A stretch of 64,000 bases of DNA from Synechococcus sp. ATX 2A4 (GTDB taxonomy: Bacteria; Cyanobacteriota; Cyanobacteriia; PCC-6307; Cyanobiaceae): NCBI RefSeq assembly GCF_024346375.1, contig NZ_JAGQCV010000008.1, positions 1 to 64,000 on the forward strand, written 5' to 3'. Position 1 is the stretch's first letter; every line of letters starts with the position of its first letter. Position numbers and translations under genes: made by a program. The notes below the pieces were generated by a model. It was not told the DNA's origin. It worked only from the letters and a program-made list of their open reading frames with translations, and did not search any database. This document shows positions 1-9,679 of this stretch, one piece after another.

Positions 1-869
1 AGGCATGACGCAGCAAAAGCGTCAGTTCCTAAACTTTTTTAGTTGTCCAGGTGCGCCTTGCCCTCTTCAGGGCTCGGCTCTCGCGGCTTCCTCAGCCGCT
101 TTGAAAACTTACAGCATCGTCGGCTTCTTCCGCCTTCTCCTCTGTAAGCACTGCGGCAGGTGCCTCTCGGCTCCCGCCCAGTCCAAAAAACTAGCACACT
201 CACCCACCCTCAACTCGCAATCAGGGCTTCTGCCCACGGGGCAAAGCTGGAAGGAAACGCCAGAAATTCGAGAAACCCATTGCAACAACAGGCATTTAGC
301 TCGCATGGCCCTGGGGAGAGCACCTGCCGCGACCGCCATCGAGTGGCATTCGCCCCATTGAAGAATCGCGCCAAATGTCGGTTGCGAACCTTTGCTGCAG
401 GCGCCCCAGTGCGCCTGCAGCCAGACATTTGCCTGCCTTGAAGTTGGGGGACGGAGCCAGGCCGGTGCCGGAAGAGCGCTACAACTCTCCGCCGACCTCT
501 ATGGGAGCGACGGCGGTGGCACAGCGCTGCAGGCGTCTCGCCCCAGAGCACGTGCTCTCGAGCCGTGGTTCTTGCGAGCCCATTTCGAACTCCTACTCCG
601 ATCTGAACCAATGCTGCTCTGCTTCTGCGCCCTATCGTCCCCGCCTCGAGTGGACCCGACGGATTTGGCACCGGAGCCCTCAGCCATAGGGAGCAATGCG
701 TTTGGGCAAGCAAGCGCGGCGCCGTTCAAGGCGGTGAGCATGGACCTGCCTCTGCCCCTCAGAGAGGCCTCAAAAGAGCCCTGTGTGGCACTTGCTACAG
801 ACGCGCCACCAAGGACCCAGGCCAAGCTGGCTTTGACGAGATTGACTCCCAGCTAACCGATGAAGGGCA
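1..869. other. stretch without a recognisable gene
   Basis: No open frame here has the composition or motifs of a protein I recognise. Several frames stay open on both strands, as expected for GC-rich DNA, and they overlap one another. No tRNA cloverleaf or known small RNA was seen. It lies downstream of the petD terminator, and any gene beyond the left edge cannot be judged. Confidence 0.5.
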
Positions 870-924
870 GGGGAGACCCGCCGACGGGTCTCCCCATAAA
901 AAAAGCCGCGGCTGAAGCCGCGGC
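870..924 (-). terminator. tandem hairpins downstream of petD, first one with a T-run
   Basis: Read on the minus strand, an 8-bp GC-rich stem (GCCGCGGC, loop TTCA, GCCGCGGC; 924 to 905) is followed by seven T residues (904 to 898), which is a standard intrinsic terminator 31 bases after the petD stop codon. Directly beyond it is a second perfect 10-bp inverted repeat (870-895, arms GGGGAGACCC and GGGTCTCCCC). The second hairpin may be a back-up terminator or end a convergent transcript. Confidence 0.8.
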
Positions 925-954
925 AGGGTACTGATGGCCGCACTGTGCAGGAGG

Positions 955-1437
955 TCAGAACAGGCCGAGGGTGAGAGATTTGTCGATGGGCATGGCAGCG
1001 CCGATGCCTAGATAGATGGTGAAGGCGGTTCCGAAGAGGAAAGCCCCCATGGCCACAGGGCGGCGGAAAGGGTTCTGGAACTTGTTGAAGCTCTCAATGA
1101 AGGGGATGAGCATCAAGCCGAGGGGCACCATTGTTTGCAAGGCGATGCCGAGCAGCTTGTTGGGAACCACCCTCAGAATCTGGAAGACGGGGTACAGGTA
1201 CCACTCCGGCAGGATTTCCAGAGGAGTGGCGAAGGGATCGGCTTTGTCGCCGAGCATGGCGGGGTCGAGGACAGCAAGACCGACAACGCAGGCGATGGTG
1301 CCGAGGATCACCACCGGAAAAATGTAGAGGAGATCGTTTGGCCAGGCAGGCTCACCGTAGTAATTGTGCCCCATGCCCTTGGCGAGCTTGGCGCGGAGCT
1401 TGGGATCGCTCAGATCAGGCTTTTTGAGGATGTGCAT
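955..1437 (-). CDS. petD: cytochrome b6f complex subunit IV
   Basis: This 160-residue protein is subunit IV of the thylakoid cytochrome b6f complex, which passes electrons from plastoquinol to plastocyanin or cytochrome c6 and helps form the quinol-oxidation site. The sequence has the usual N-terminus ([20 protein letters not shown]), the PEWYLYP motif that corresponds to the Qo-site PEWY element of cytochrome b, and three hydrophobic segments. The length matches the family. It follows petB by 61 bases on the same strand, the standard petBD operon, and is closed by the hairpins at 870-924. Confidence 0.97.
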   Translation of the reverse strand: MHILKKPDLSDPKLRAKLAKGMGHNYYGEPAWPNDLLYIFPVVILGTIACVVGLAVLDPAMLGDKADPFATPLEILPEWYLYPVFQILRVVPNKLLGIALQTMVPLGLMLIPFIESFNKFQNPFRRPVAMGAFLFGTAFTIYLGIGAAMPIDKSLTLGLF

Positions 1438-1498
1438 GAGGGGTGACCTTGGTGGGGGTGGCGGAGAACCGAGAAAAGATGCCTGGAGCGGGAAGAGA

Positions 1499-2173
1499 TC
1501 ACAAAGGACCGGAAATGCCTTGCTTGCGGATCATCAGGAAGTGCATGAGCATGAAAACCGCGAGGAGCCAGGGCATCACGAAGGTGTGCAGGCTGTAAAA
1601 GCGGGTGAGCGTGGACTGGCCGACGCTTTCGCCACCGCGGAGCAGCTCAACCATGAAATCTCCGACGACAGGGACAGCTGCGGGGACGCCGGAAACGATT
1701 TTCACTGCCCAGTAGCCCACTTGATCCCAGGGGAGGGAATAGCCGGTGACCCCGAAGGAGACGGTGATGACGGCCATGGTGACACCGGTGATCCAGGTGA
1801 GCTCTCGGGGGCGCTTGAAACCACCGGTGAGGTACACGCGGAACACGTGAAGAATGAGCATCAGCACCATCATGCTGGCGCTCCAGCGATGAACCGAACG
1901 AATCAGCCAACCGAAGCTGACATCCGTCATGAGGTATTGGACCGAGGAGTAAGCCTCAGCGACCGTCGGCTTGTAATAGAACGTCATGGCGAAGCCGGTG
2001 GCAAACTGGATCAGAAAGCACACCAGGGTGATGCCGCCAAGGCAATAAAAAATGTTGACGTGGGGCGGCACGTACTTGGAGGAGATATCGTCTGCGATCG
2101 CCTGGATCTCCAGACGCTCCTCGAACCAGTCGTACACGGGGGACGACTTGGCAGCCGGAGACGAGTTCGCCAT
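1499..2173 (-). CDS. petB: cytochrome b6
   Basis: This is the heme-bearing core of cytochrome b6f in the thylakoid membrane. The 224-residue protein shows four membrane segments and the four histidines expected to bind hemes bL and bH (about H95, H109, H196, H211), plus Cys44 in the FYCLGG segment, which corresponds to the covalent attachment site of heme ci. The N-terminus is about nine residues longer than the commonest cyanobacterial form. It is first in the petBD operon and divergent from ctpA, with only 51 bases between the two start codons, so the promoters must be packed or overlapping. Confidence 0.97.
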   Translation of the reverse strand: MANSSPAAKSSPVYDWFEERLEIQAIADDISSKYVPPHVNIFYCLGGITLVCFLIQFATGFAMTFYYKPTVAEAYSSVQYLMTDVSFGWLIRSVHRWSASMMVLMLILHVFRVYLTGGFKRPRELTWITGVTMAVITVSFGVTGYSLPWDQVGYWAVKIVSGVPAAVPVVGDFMVELLRGGESVGQSTLTRFYSLHTFVMPWLLAVFMLMHFLMIRKQGISGPL

Positions 2174-2224
2174 GCAGCAGGGGACGGTGGGTTGCGAGAG
2201 TCTACCGATTGCTGTGGACCCGTC

Positions 2225-3454
2225 GTGATCGCTGGCAGGCCACTGAAACAGAGGGCATGGGCTCTGGCGCTTGCGGCCTCAATGGCCCTGCTTCTGATGG
2301 GGTGGCCGCCCTCTGCTCAGGCGCTCAACGATGCGCAGCAACTGGTGGTGGACGCCTGGCGCCTTGTGAACCAGAGCTACGTCGACCCCGAACGCTTCGA
2401 GGAAGTGCACTGGCGCCAGTTGCGCCAACAGGCCCTTGAGCGACGGATCGAAAGCAGTGGTGAGGCCTACGACGCCATTGCCGCCATGCTGGCCCCTCTT
2501 GAAGATCCTTACACCCGGTTCCTGAGCCCGTCCGACTACTCCGCCCTTCGTTCAAGCACCAAGGGGAGCGTCAGCGGGGTAGGCCTGCAGCTTGGAACCG
2601 TGGGCAGCGATCAAGCGATCGTGGTGATCGCCCCCCTCGATGGCTCACCGGCTGCGGAAGCGGCCATCAGCTCCGGCAGCGTTCTGCTTGAGGTGGAGGG
2701 CGAGAGCTGCGTCTCACTCGGTCTGGAAGCCACTGCGGCGCGGCTGCGGGGGCCGGCTGGAAGCCGGGTTCAGATTCTGGTGCGCTCCTCCGAAGGGATA
2801 GAGCGACAGTTGCTGCTGGAACGCAGAACCGTGGATCTGCAGCCGGTGCGGCACCGCGAACTCGACGCGCAGGGCCACCGGCTGGGGTATCTACGCATCA
2901 GCCAGTTCAGCGAGCAGGTGCCCGAACAGGTACGGCAAGTTCTGGCTGGCTTCGTGAGCCACGGGGTGGAAGGGCTAGTGCTTGACCTGCGCAACAACTC
3001 CGGCGGCTTGGTGGATGCCGGCGTGGCCGTGGCCGGCGCCCTGCTCGATGGCCAGCCGATCGTGGAGACCCGCACCCGCAGCGGGCTGAGCGAAGGGCGG
3101 CAGGCCGCTCCCGGCCAACTTTTCCGCGGGCCGATGCTCACGCTGGTGAATGGCGGCACAGCCAGTGCCAGTGAAATCCTGGCCGGCGCCCTCCAGGACG
3201 ATGGACGTTCTCGGCTGCTGGGCAGCCGCACGTTCGGGAAAGGGCTGATTCAGACACTGATCGGGCTGGGTGACGGCAGTGGTCTCACGGTGACCGTGGC
3301 TCGCTACGTGACTCCCAGCGGCCGCGACATCCAAAGCCTGGGCATCGCCCCCGACCAGGCCCTGGCTGAACCGGAACCGCTCAACCCAGGCGGCGAGGAC
3401 GACACCTGGCTGGCGGAAGCAGCCGCACGGCTCGCCGGGGAGTTGGCCTCATGA
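2225..3454 (+). CDS. ctpA: carboxyl-terminal processing protease
   Basis: This S41-family serine protease in the thylakoid lumen or periplasm is expected to trim the C-terminal extension of the D1 precursor of photosystem II. The GTG at 2225 is chosen because it yields a signal peptide (basic N-terminus, hydrophobic core, cleavage after AQA) and clears petB; the open frame itself runs much further upstream, inside petB, without meaning. A PDZ domain lies in the middle, followed by the catalytic Ser-Lys dyad: Ser314 in NGGTASASE and Lys339 in RTFGKG, spaced 25 residues as in Synechocystis CtpA. Its stop overlaps the next start as ATGA. Paralogs (CtpB, CtpC) are the main alternative identity. 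Confidence 0.9.
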   Translation: MIAGRPLKQRAWALALAASMALLLMGWPPSAQALNDAQQLVVDAWRLVNQSYVDPERFEEVHWRQLRQQALERRIESSGEAYDAIAAMLAPLEDPYTRFLSPSDYSALRSSTKGSVSGVGLQLGTVGSDQAIVVIAPLDGSPAAEAAISSGSVLLEVEGESCVSLGLEATAARLRGPAGSRVQILVRSSEGIERQLLLERRTVDLQPVRHRELDAQGHRLGYLRISQFSEQVPEQVRQVLAGFVSHGVEGLVLDLRNNSGGLVDAGVAVAGALLDGQPIVETRTRSGLSEGRQAAPGQLFRGPMLTLVNGGTASASEILAGALQDDGRSRLLGSRTFGKGLIQTLIGLGDGSGLTVTVARYVTPSGRDIQSLGIAPDQALAEPEPLNPGGEDDTWLAEAAARLAGELAS

Positions 3455-4722
3455 AACGCACCCGTACGTATCACGACCCCCTGCATGGGGCGATTCGCCT
3501 CGACAGTGACATCCCAGCGGAAGCGCTGGTCATGAAGCTGGTCGACACCGTGCCGTTTCAACGGCTACGCCGCGTCCGCCAGCTGGGGCCGGCCTTCCTG
3601 ACCTTCCACGGGGCTGAATCCAGCCGCTTCACCCATTCCCTCGGGGTGCTGCATCTGGCCCGACGCGCCCTGGCGGAACTCGCTCCCCAGGATCCCGATC
3701 TGCTCGAAGCCCAGGGGGTTCTGTACGCCGCGGCCTTGCTGCACGACGTGGGCCATGCCCCACTCAGCCACTCGGGAGAAGAGATGTATGGACTGAGGCA
3801 CGAGCGGTGGTCGGCCCGGCTGGTGCGCGAACACCCGGATCTGCGCGGCCCGATGGAGCAGTTCGCTCCGGGCACGGCCGATGCTGTGGCCACCCTGCTG
3901 GCGGAGGGGGTCCATGCCCATCCATCGATCGCCGCGCTGGTGAGCAGCCAGCTCGACTGCGACCGCCTCGACTACCTGCTCCGCGACAGCCACAGCACCG
4001 GAACCTGTTTCGGCCAGCTGGACCTCGACCGCCTGCTGGCCGCCCTGACCCTGGCACCCGACCGCGGCCTGGCCATCCATCCCAAAGGCCTGATGGCGGT
4101 GGAGCACTACCTGGTGGTGCGCAACCTGATGCACCGGAGCGTGTACAACCACCGGCTCAACGTGGTCTGCAACTGGCTGCTCCGGCAGCTGATCCTGGCC
4201 GCCCGCGACGCAGGCCCCGATCAGGTGTTCGCCGATGCCGTGATGGCCCGCTGGCTGTGGGAGCCGGCAGCGGTGGACCTGTCCACCTATCTGGCCAACG
4301 ATGACGTGCGCACCGGCTATCACCTGATGCGCTGGGCCGAGGACGGCCCTGAGCCCCTGCATCAGCTGAGCGCTCGGCTGCTGGAACGCCGGCTGTTGAA
4401 GGCCCTGGATGTGAGCTCCCTGCCGGCGGAGGGTCGTTTGGAACTGCTGGCACTCGCTCAGCGTCAGGCTGCTGCCTGCGGCATGGACCCACGCGTGTGC
4501 TGCGGGATCGATCAGCGCCAGAGCCGTGGTTATCACCCTTATAAAGGTGGCCTGCGTCTGTGGGACGGCTACACACTCGAAGCGCTTGAGGAGCGATCAC
4601 CATTGGTGAGCAGCCTGGTGCAGCCTGTGGAGCTGTGCTGGCTGATCCATCCAGCTGAGGTCCAGAAGGAGCTGAAAGCAGCACTTCGGCATCAATCGGC
4701 TGAAACCAGGCCTCCTGGGTAA
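3451..4722 (+). CDS. HD-domain metal-dependent phosphohydrolase
   Basis: This 423-residue protein belongs to the deoxynucleotide-triphosphate hydrolase-like HD group (COG1078). The N-terminal stretch RTYHDPLHGAI is the usual opening, and RFTHSLGV followed by LLHDVGHAPLSH supplies the His and His-Asp metal ligands. A later QLDCDRLDYLLRDS segment gives the final Asp. The true substrate is unknown for cyanobacterial members. Translation is coupled to ctpA through a 4-base ATGA overlap, and minC follows after 23 bases, so the three genes are probably one transcript. Confidence 0.88.
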   Translation: MKRTRTYHDPLHGAIRLDSDIPAEALVMKLVDTVPFQRLRRVRQLGPAFLTFHGAESSRFTHSLGVLHLARRALAELAPQDPDLLEAQGVLYAAALLHDVGHAPLSHSGEEMYGLRHERWSARLVREHPDLRGPMEQFAPGTADAVATLLAEGVHAHPSIAALVSSQLDCDRLDYLLRDSHSTGTCFGQLDLDRLLAALTLAPDRGLAIHPKGLMAVEHYLVVRNLMHRSVYNHRLNVVCNWLLRQLILAARDAGPDQVFADAVMARWLWEPAAVDLSTYLANDDVRTGYHLMRWAEDGPEPLHQLSARLLERRLLKALDVSSLPAEGRLELLALAQRQAAACGMDPRVCCGIDQRQSRGYHPYKGGLRLWDGYTLEALEERSPLVSSLVQPVELCWLIHPAEVQKELKAALRHQSAETRPPG

Positions 4723-4745
4723 GTTGGCGTCCCTCGCCCGCACCG

Positions 4746-5468
4746 ATGGCTGCTGTTCTGATTGCGGCTTCAGCGCCCGGCCTCGCCCATCAGATGCTGC
4801 TGCCGGCCGTCCCTGATGGAGCAGCCAGTGCCCTGCAGAACGTGCGCCTTGGTCTGGGGCACCGGCCACCGCACGGGCCGGTGGTGCTGCACAGCGGAAG
4901 CTGGCAGCTGGATCTGCCGAAACTGCGTGAGCTTCAGCGGCTGTTCCACACCCATGGCCTGAAGCTCTGCCGGGTGGAGGGGCATTGCGAGGAAACGCTG
5001 GTGGCAGCGGCGGCGATCGGGCTTCCGGTGATCTCCAACCGCGGCGCGGAGGACGACGGGAGCGCGACGGGGGAGGGCCACAACCAGGCGAGCGGCGCCA
5101 TCGAGGCCTTGACTGGTCGCGACGGACTGAATCTGCACCGCGGCACGCTGCGCTCCGGAGATCACCTGGAGGTGGGGGGATCGCTGCTGGTCCTTGGAGA
5201 TGTGAACCCAGGCGCCCGTGTGCGCGCCGTCGGTCATGTACTCGTGTGGGGACGGCTGCGGGGCATCGCCCATGCGGGCTGCGCTGGGGATGCAAACGCC
5301 AGGATCGTGGCGATGCAGCTACGACCGCTGCAGTTGCGTATCGCTGATGCCGTGGCCCGCGGGCCCGAAGATCAACCGCCGCACGGCTTCTGCGAACAAG
5401 CCACCCTGGTGGGAGGAACCATTCGAATTGATCCGGCGGAACCGTTCTGGCCGGTCGCAGACGCCTGA
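4746..5468 (+). CDS. minC: septum site-determining protein MinC
   Basis: MinC inhibits FtsZ polymerisation away from mid-cell in concert with membrane-bound MinD. The 240-residue protein has a variable N-terminal inhibitory domain and a well conserved C-terminal beta-helix domain from about residue 125 (TLRSGDHLEVGGSLLVLGDV, then VWGRLRGIAHAG and ATLVGGTIRIDP), which binds MinD. The usual picocyanobacterial order is HD hydrolase-minC-minD-minE; here minD lies 2.4 kb downstream because three opposite-strand genes intervene. Confidence 0.93.
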   Translation: MAAVLIAASAPGLAHQMLLPAVPDGAASALQNVRLGLGHRPPHGPVVLHSGSWQLDLPKLRELQRLFHTHGLKLCRVEGHCEETLVAAAAIGLPVISNRGAEDDGSATGEGHNQASGAIEALTGRDGLNLHRGTLRSGDHLEVGGSLLVLGDVNPGARVRAVGHVLVWGRLRGIAHAGCAGDANARIVAMQLRPLQLRIADAVARGPEDQPPHGFCEQATLVGGTIRIDPAEPFWPVADA

Positions 5469-5592
5469 AGGACTCGCCAATCCACCATTCGCGCGATTTC
5501 GGTGCTGCCTTTGTTTCGGTGCTGGAACCGCCAATCAAGGACGTCTTGAAGACGGTGCGGGCGGACGCAGCCGCCGGCTCGCGGCCAGGGCA

Positions 5593-6192
5593 TCAGCGGT
5601 TGATGATCCCCAGCCCCCCTAACAGGCCCGCCACCGCCATGAACCAAAGCGGCGAAACACGTGTGCGAAGCATGAGCACACACACCACGATCGACACGAG
5701 ATAACCCGGAACGCCGTGGTTGGCCGTGTTGAGGATCTTGAGGCCCACCACAAAGAGAATGCCCAGGGTGATCGGCCCAAGACCGCGCTCGAAAGCCAAC
5801 CGCCAGGGGGAATGCTCCAGGCGTTTCCAGCTGAGGCAGGCGACCACCATCAGCAGCGTGGACGGAATGAGGATGGACAGTTCAGCGGCGTAGGCACTCA
5901 CGAGCGCCATCCATGGCCCTTCCTTCCATGCCGCCCCCATACCCAGCAAGCCGACAATCATCGAGCTGGGGCCTGGCGCAGCTTCGGCCAGTGCATACAC
6001 ATCTGAAAACTGTGAGGCGGTAAGCCAGCAGAACTGCGCCACGCTGATGTGGTGATACTCCGTCAGCAGGGTGTTGCCGCCTCCCAGCGAAAACAACGAA
6101 AGGGACAGGAAGGTCCAGATCAACCGGAGAAATTCACCGAGCTGCGTTGGCGAGGGGGCCGTGCAGGAAAGGAAGAGAAACGGCGTGTTCAT
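5593..6192 (-). CDS. chrA: chromate transporter family protein, second half-size subunit
   Basis: This 199-residue polytopic membrane protein is a short-chain member of the CHR family, in which two half-size proteins together equal one full ChrA. The sequence shows the family signature FSLGGGNTLLTEYHH and the AEAAPGPSSMIVG segment that aligns with the conserved PGP motif. Characterised relatives export chromate or take up sulfate, and the substrate here is not shown. Its ATG overlaps the upstream half-gene stop as ATGA, so the two subunits are probably made together. Confidence 0.85.
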   Translation of the reverse strand: MNTPFLFLSCTAPSPTQLGEFLRLIWTFLSLSLFSLGGGNTLLTEYHHISVAQFCWLTASQFSDVYALAEAAPGPSSMIVGLLGMGAAWKEGPWMALVSAYAAELSILIPSTLLMVVACLSWKRLEHSPWRLAFERGLGPITLGILFVVGLKILNTANHGVPGYLVSIVVCVLMLRTRVSPLWFMAVAGLLGGLGIINR

Positions 6193-6791
6193 GACGGCTC
6201 CTGATCTGTGCGGCGAGGCCAGTACCAGGCCATGGCCAGCGGACCAGCCACCAGCACCATCGGAATCAAGCGCACATGAAACACCACCATCGCCACGAAG
6301 GTGAAGGCAGCCAGGAGCAGGGCAACCCGATCACGCCAGTAGGTGTGCAGAATCTTGAAGCCCATCGACAGGGCCATGCCCGCTGCCGCGGCAACGACCC
6401 CGGCCAGCACCCGATCCACAGCCGGGATCTCATGCACCTGGAAGTAAACGAGCCCGAGCCCCATCAGCAGGGTGAACGGCACCAGCAACATGCCGGCCAG
6501 AGCCACCAGAGCTCCGACGAGCCCGTGAAAACTGGTGCCGATATAGACAGCCATGTTGATCTGGTTGGGCCCCGGGAACAGCCGCGCCACGGTGAGGCCG
6601 GTCAGGAAGTCCTGGTCGGACATCCAGCGGCGCTGCTCCACCACAATGCGCTGGCTCCAGGCCGAAAGGCCGCCGCCAAAAGAGGAAAGCGCCACCTGCA
6701 GCATGCCGATGAACAGCTGACGCAGGCAGGGCGGTGGCGCCAGCCCAGGGGCGGCCGGGATCAGCTGTGGTTCCGGTTGAGTAGCGGACAT
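6189..6791 (-). CDS. chrA: chromate transporter family protein, first half-size subunit
   Basis: This is the partner of the previous gene, 200 residues with about six membrane segments. The family motifs are SSFGGGLSAWSQRIVVEQ near the N-terminus and ARLFPGPNQINMAVYIG. The ATG at 6791 is preferred over a TTG one codon earlier because it sits in TGATG with the stop of the phospholipase D-like gene, giving a one-base overlap. The three genes form a tightly coupled minus-strand operon set between minC and minD. Confidence 0.85.
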   Translation of the reverse strand: MSATQPEPQLIPAAPGLAPPPCLRQLFIGMLQVALSSFGGGLSAWSQRIVVEQRRWMSDQDFLTGLTVARLFPGPNQINMAVYIGTSFHGLVGALVALAGMLLVPFTLLMGLGLVYFQVHEIPAVDRVLAGVVAAAAGMALSMGFKILHTYWRDRVALLLAAFTFVAMVVFHVRLIPMVLVAGPLAMAWYWPRRTDQEPS

Positions 6792-7789
6792 CAATCGTGC
6801 ACGAAGTGGGGATCTGGAGGGAGTTCTCCTAATTCGTGCAAGCTGGGATCAAGCGGGTCAGGGGCGGCGTAGGGGCTGGCCTGCTGCCAATCGGCCGTGA
6901 AGGTGGCCTTGAGCCGTTCCACCACGGCTGGAGCATCACATTCGATGCCCAGCTCGCGCCGCAGATCGAAGGCGCTGCGGTCGATGTTCATGGATCCCGT
7001 CTGGGCGGCGATGCCATCCATGAGGATCAGCTTGGCGTGCAGTTTCAGATGCTTCTGCCGCCGCACCTTCACACCGAAGCGTTGCATCACCCGCAGTGAT
7101 GAAAACGTGTCGTAGATGTCCCAGTCGCTGATGCCGTGCTTGCCCCCGCAGAGCACGCGCACCTTCACCCCCCTCTCACGAGCCGAAATGATCCGATCAA
7201 GGATCACCGCATCCACGAACTTGGGATGCTGGATCCACAGCGTGCTTGTGGCCGCGTCCACGATCCGCGCCATCTGTCCGCGGCTGTGCGTGCTGCTCCA
7301 CAGCAGGCCGACATGCAGGTCGGGGGAGAAGAAGGTGCGGTTCCAATCGGCCTCGAAGCCCGCAATCACTTGCTCCACCACCACCCCCGCACAGCTCACC
7401 ACGCCGTAGTCGCGGGTCTGGGTGAAGTATTTGTCACTGAGGTTGAAGGTGGCGATCAGGGCCTGCTGGCGGTCCACCACCATCGATTTCTCGTGCGTCA
7501 CCGGGAAGGCTTCGCTGGTCCAGTTCACCTCCAGTCCCCAGTCACATAACCGCTGATAGGCGGCATCGTTCCAGCGATCGCCGCCGGAGGTGTGGGGATT
7601 GAGCATCACCCGCACCTGGACGCCGCGTTGATGGGCCCGCAGCAGGGCCTTTTCCACTGCCTGCGATTCGAGCTTGAACTGCTTCAGCAGCAGTTGCTCC
7701 CTGGCCCCATCAATCAGCTCCACCACCGCTTCAGCGCCGTCGTCGGGCATGACCAGGAGCCTCTGGTGACTGGGAAGCGGATCAGGCAT
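6791..7789 (-). CDS. phospholipase D / cardiolipin synthase-like protein
   Basis: This 332-residue protein has two HKD catalytic motifs, HEKSMVVD and HAKLILMD, each followed by a serine/asparagine-rich strand (FNLSD and GSMNID), the arrangement of PLD-superfamily enzymes that form a two-lobed active site. Proposed activities are phosphatidyl transfer (cardiolipin synthase) or phosphodiester hydrolysis. No signal peptide or N-terminal membrane anchor is visible, unlike bacterial ClsA, so a cytoplasmic PLD-like hydrolase is also possible. It leads the operon that continues into the chromate transporter genes and is divergent from minD, with 123 bases between. Confidence 0.82.
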   Translation of the reverse strand: MPDPLPSHQRLLVMPDDGAEAVVELIDGAREQLLLKQFKLESQAVEKALLRAHQRGVQVRVMLNPHTSGGDRWNDAAYQRLCDWGLEVNWTSEAFPVTHEKSMVVDRQQALIATFNLSDKYFTQTRDYGVVSCAGVVVEQVIAGFEADWNRTFFSPDLHVGLLWSSTHSRGQMARIVDAATSTLWIQHPKFVDAVILDRIISARERGVKVRVLCGGKHGISDWDIYDTFSSLRVMQRFGVKVRRQKHLKLHAKLILMDGIAAQTGSMNIDRSAFDLRRELGIECDAPAVVERLKATFTADWQQASPYAAPDPLDPSLHELGELPPDPHFVHD

Positions 7790-7912
7790 CGGAAAGGCGA
7801 CGGCAGGTGCACCGTTTTACCGGGCTTTAGCGCGTCTCGCCCGCAGAGGAAACGCGGTCGGGGGGTTCTGCACCACAGATGGACGTAACGTGCACGCATC
7901 CCTGGCAGCGCC

Positions 7913-8731
7913 GTGACCTCCGCTTCGAGCCGCACGATCCTCATCTGCTCCGGCAAGGGGGGGGTCGGCAAGACCACCCTCACCGCCAACCTCGGCATTG
8001 CCCTGGCCAAACAAGGCGCCAAAACCGCCGTGTTGGATGCCGATTTCGGTCTGCGAAATCTGGATTTGCTGCTCGGCCTCGAAAACCGGATCGTGTACAC
8101 GGCTCAGGAAGTGCTGGCTGAAACCTGCCGCCTGGAGCAGGCGCTGGTGAAGCACAAGCAGGAACCGAATTTATCGCTGCTGCCCGCCGGCAACCCACGC
8201 ATGCTCGAGTGGCTCACGCCCGACGACATGAAGAAGATCGTGGCGATGCTGGAAGAACGCTTCGATTTCGTGCTGATCGACTGCCCGGCCGGCATTGAGG
8301 ATGGCTTCAAGAATGCGGCGGCCGCCTCCCGCGAAGCCCTGATCGTGACCACTCCGGAGGTGTCCGCTGTGCGGGACGCCGACCGGGTGATCGGCCTGCT
8401 GCAGACGCGGGAAATCCAGCCGGTGCAGCTTGTGCTCAACCGGGTGCGGCCCAAGATGATGGCCAATCAGGAGATGCTGGCCGTCGACGACGTGACCGAC
8501 ATCCTCGCCCTGCCGCTGGTGGGCCTGGTGCTGGAGGACGAGCAGGTGATCGTCTCGACGAACCGCGGCGAACCGCTCACCCTCAACGGCAGCCGCTCAC
8601 CCGCAGGCCAGGCCTACATGAACGTGGCACGGCGCCTGCGGGGCGAAGACGTGCCGTTGGTGGATCCCACCAAGAAAGCGCCAGGACTAAGGGCCAAGTT
8701 CGGCCGCTTGATGCAAACCAAGATTTTCTGA
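7913..8731 (+). CDS. minD: septum site-determining ATPase MinD
   Basis: MinD is a membrane-cycling ATPase that recruits MinC. The 272-residue protein has the deviant Walker A motif GKGGVGKT with the signature lysine (Lys15, Lys20), DADFGLRNLDLLLG, the IDCPAG Walker B region, and a C-terminal amphipathic membrane-targeting helix (LRAKFGRLMQTKIF). The start is GTG, preceded by no strong ribosome-binding site. minE follows after 6 bases. Confidence 0.96.
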   Translation: MTSASSRTILICSGKGGVGKTTLTANLGIALAKQGAKTAVLDADFGLRNLDLLLGLENRIVYTAQEVLAETCRLEQALVKHKQEPNLSLLPAGNPRMLEWLTPDDMKKIVAMLEERFDFVLIDCPAGIEDGFKNAAAASREALIVTTPEVSAVRDADRVIGLLQTREIQPVQLVLNRVRPKMMANQEMLAVDDVTDILALPLVGLVLEDEQVIVSTNRGEPLTLNGSRSPAGQAYMNVARRLRGEDVPLVDPTKKAPGLRAKFGRLMQTKIF

Positions 8732-8737
8732 TCACCG

Positions 8738-9043
8738 ATGACGCTCCGCGAACTCATCGACAAGCTGCTGGGACGTCAACCGGCCAGCGCTGCCACCGCC
8801 AAGCAGAGGCTTCAGCTGGTGCTCGCCCACGACCGCAGCGATCTGAATCCTGAATTGCTGGAGAAGATGCGCCGTGAAATCCTTGAAGTGGTGTCCCGCT
8901 ATGTCGAAATCGATCTTGAAGAAGGCGATGTGAGCCTTGAAACGGAAGACCGCGTGACCGCTCTGGTGGCCAACCTGCCGATCAAGCGGGCCCGCACCAC
9001 GCCATTGCCTCCGCCATCTGGCACAGCAGCAGCCTCCGCCTGA
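8738..9043 (+). CDS. minE: cell division topological specificity factor MinE
   Basis: MinE stimulates the MinD ATPase and drives Min patterning. The 101-residue protein contains the conserved core [20 protein letters not shown] followed by the beta-strand/helix topological-specificity domain ([21 protein letters not shown]). The tail is Pro/Thr/Ala-rich and variable. It overlaps nothing and closes the split min cluster. Confidence 0.95.
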   Translation: MTLRELIDKLLGRQPASAATAKQRLQLVLAHDRSDLNPELLEKMRREILEVVSRYVEIDLEEGDVSLETEDRVTALVANLPIKRARTTPLPPPSGTAAASA

Positions 9044-9146
9044 TCTGGCAAGCGGCTTCATGCCAGTGCCCTGAGCAAAGCCGCAAGCCGGGCGGAGCCA
9101 ATCCGCAACAAGCAGGTTGAAGCAGCGACTGCGTGGGAACCCTGGC

Positions 9147-9392
9147 ATGAGCCCCCTGTCAGCGATGGACCCTTTGCCTGCCACCACCGAAGCCATCCAG
9201 CCTGCCCCCGTGCTCACCCCGGCCGAGCGGCGCGTGCTGCACCTGTTGAAGGAGGGGAGGAGCAACAAAGGCATTGCCGCCGCTCTCACCTTGAGCCACC
9301 GCACCGTGGAAAGCCATGTGTCGCATCTGTTGGCGAAAACCGGCTGCGGCAACCGGAGCCAGCTGCTGCTTTGGGCGCTTGGCGAGCGATAA
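9147..9392 (+). CDS. stand-alone LuxR/GerE-type helix-turn-helix protein
   Basis: The protein is only about 81 residues and consists almost entirely of a GerE DNA-binding domain: LTPAERRVLHLLKEGRSNKG followed by IAAALTLSHRTVESHVSHLL, the typical recognition helix. There is no receiver domain, so it may be a small autonomous regulator or bind DNA constitutively. ATG 9147 is preferred to a TTG 30 bases earlier; ATG 9165 is also possible. It ends 11 bases before tRNA-Thr. Confidence 0.75.
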   Translation: MSPLSAMDPLPATTEAIQPAPVLTPAERRVLHLLKEGRSNKGIAAALTLSHRTVESHVSHLLAKTGCGNRSQLLLWALGER

Positions 9393-9403
9393 GCTCAGCG
9401 GGT

Positions 9404-9475
9404 GCCGGCTTAGCTCAGCGGTAGAGCAGCGCTTTTGTAAAGCGAAGGCCATCGGTTCAAATCCGTTAGCCGGCT
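9404..9475 (+). tRNA. tRNA-Thr (anticodon TGT)
   Basis: A complete cloverleaf is readable: a 7-bp acceptor stem (GCCGGCT with AGCCGGC), D-arm TAGCTCAGCGGTAGAGC, an anticodon arm with loop TTTGTAA giving anticodon TGT, and a T-arm with GGTTCAAATCC. The 72-nt gene has no encoded CCA. Confidence 0.96.
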
Positions 9476-9679
9476 TCCCCTTGTTCTCAGCCTGGCTGCC
9501 GTTTCCTCGAGGCCAGCGCACTCCAGCCATTTGCGGGCGTTTCCTTGCCATTCAGCAGTTATCTTCCTTGTGGGGCGTACTTCGGGGCGAAATAGTTATC
9601 CATGGCTTGGAGCAAGCTGCGGCCTCAGGAGGCGAAAAGGCCGGTAGGTGGAGAGGAGAAGCTCATCAGCCGCCACCGT

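Noticed and set aside
1364-2224. Long plus-strand open frame continuous with ctpA, giving a 696-residue protein
   Set aside because: The first 860 bases are antisense to petD and petB; the signal peptide and homology start only at about 2225.
3565-4536. 323-residue His/Gln-rich minus-strand frame
   Set aside because: It is exactly antisense to the HD hydrolase gene, and its composition is that of a shadow frame in GC-rich DNA.
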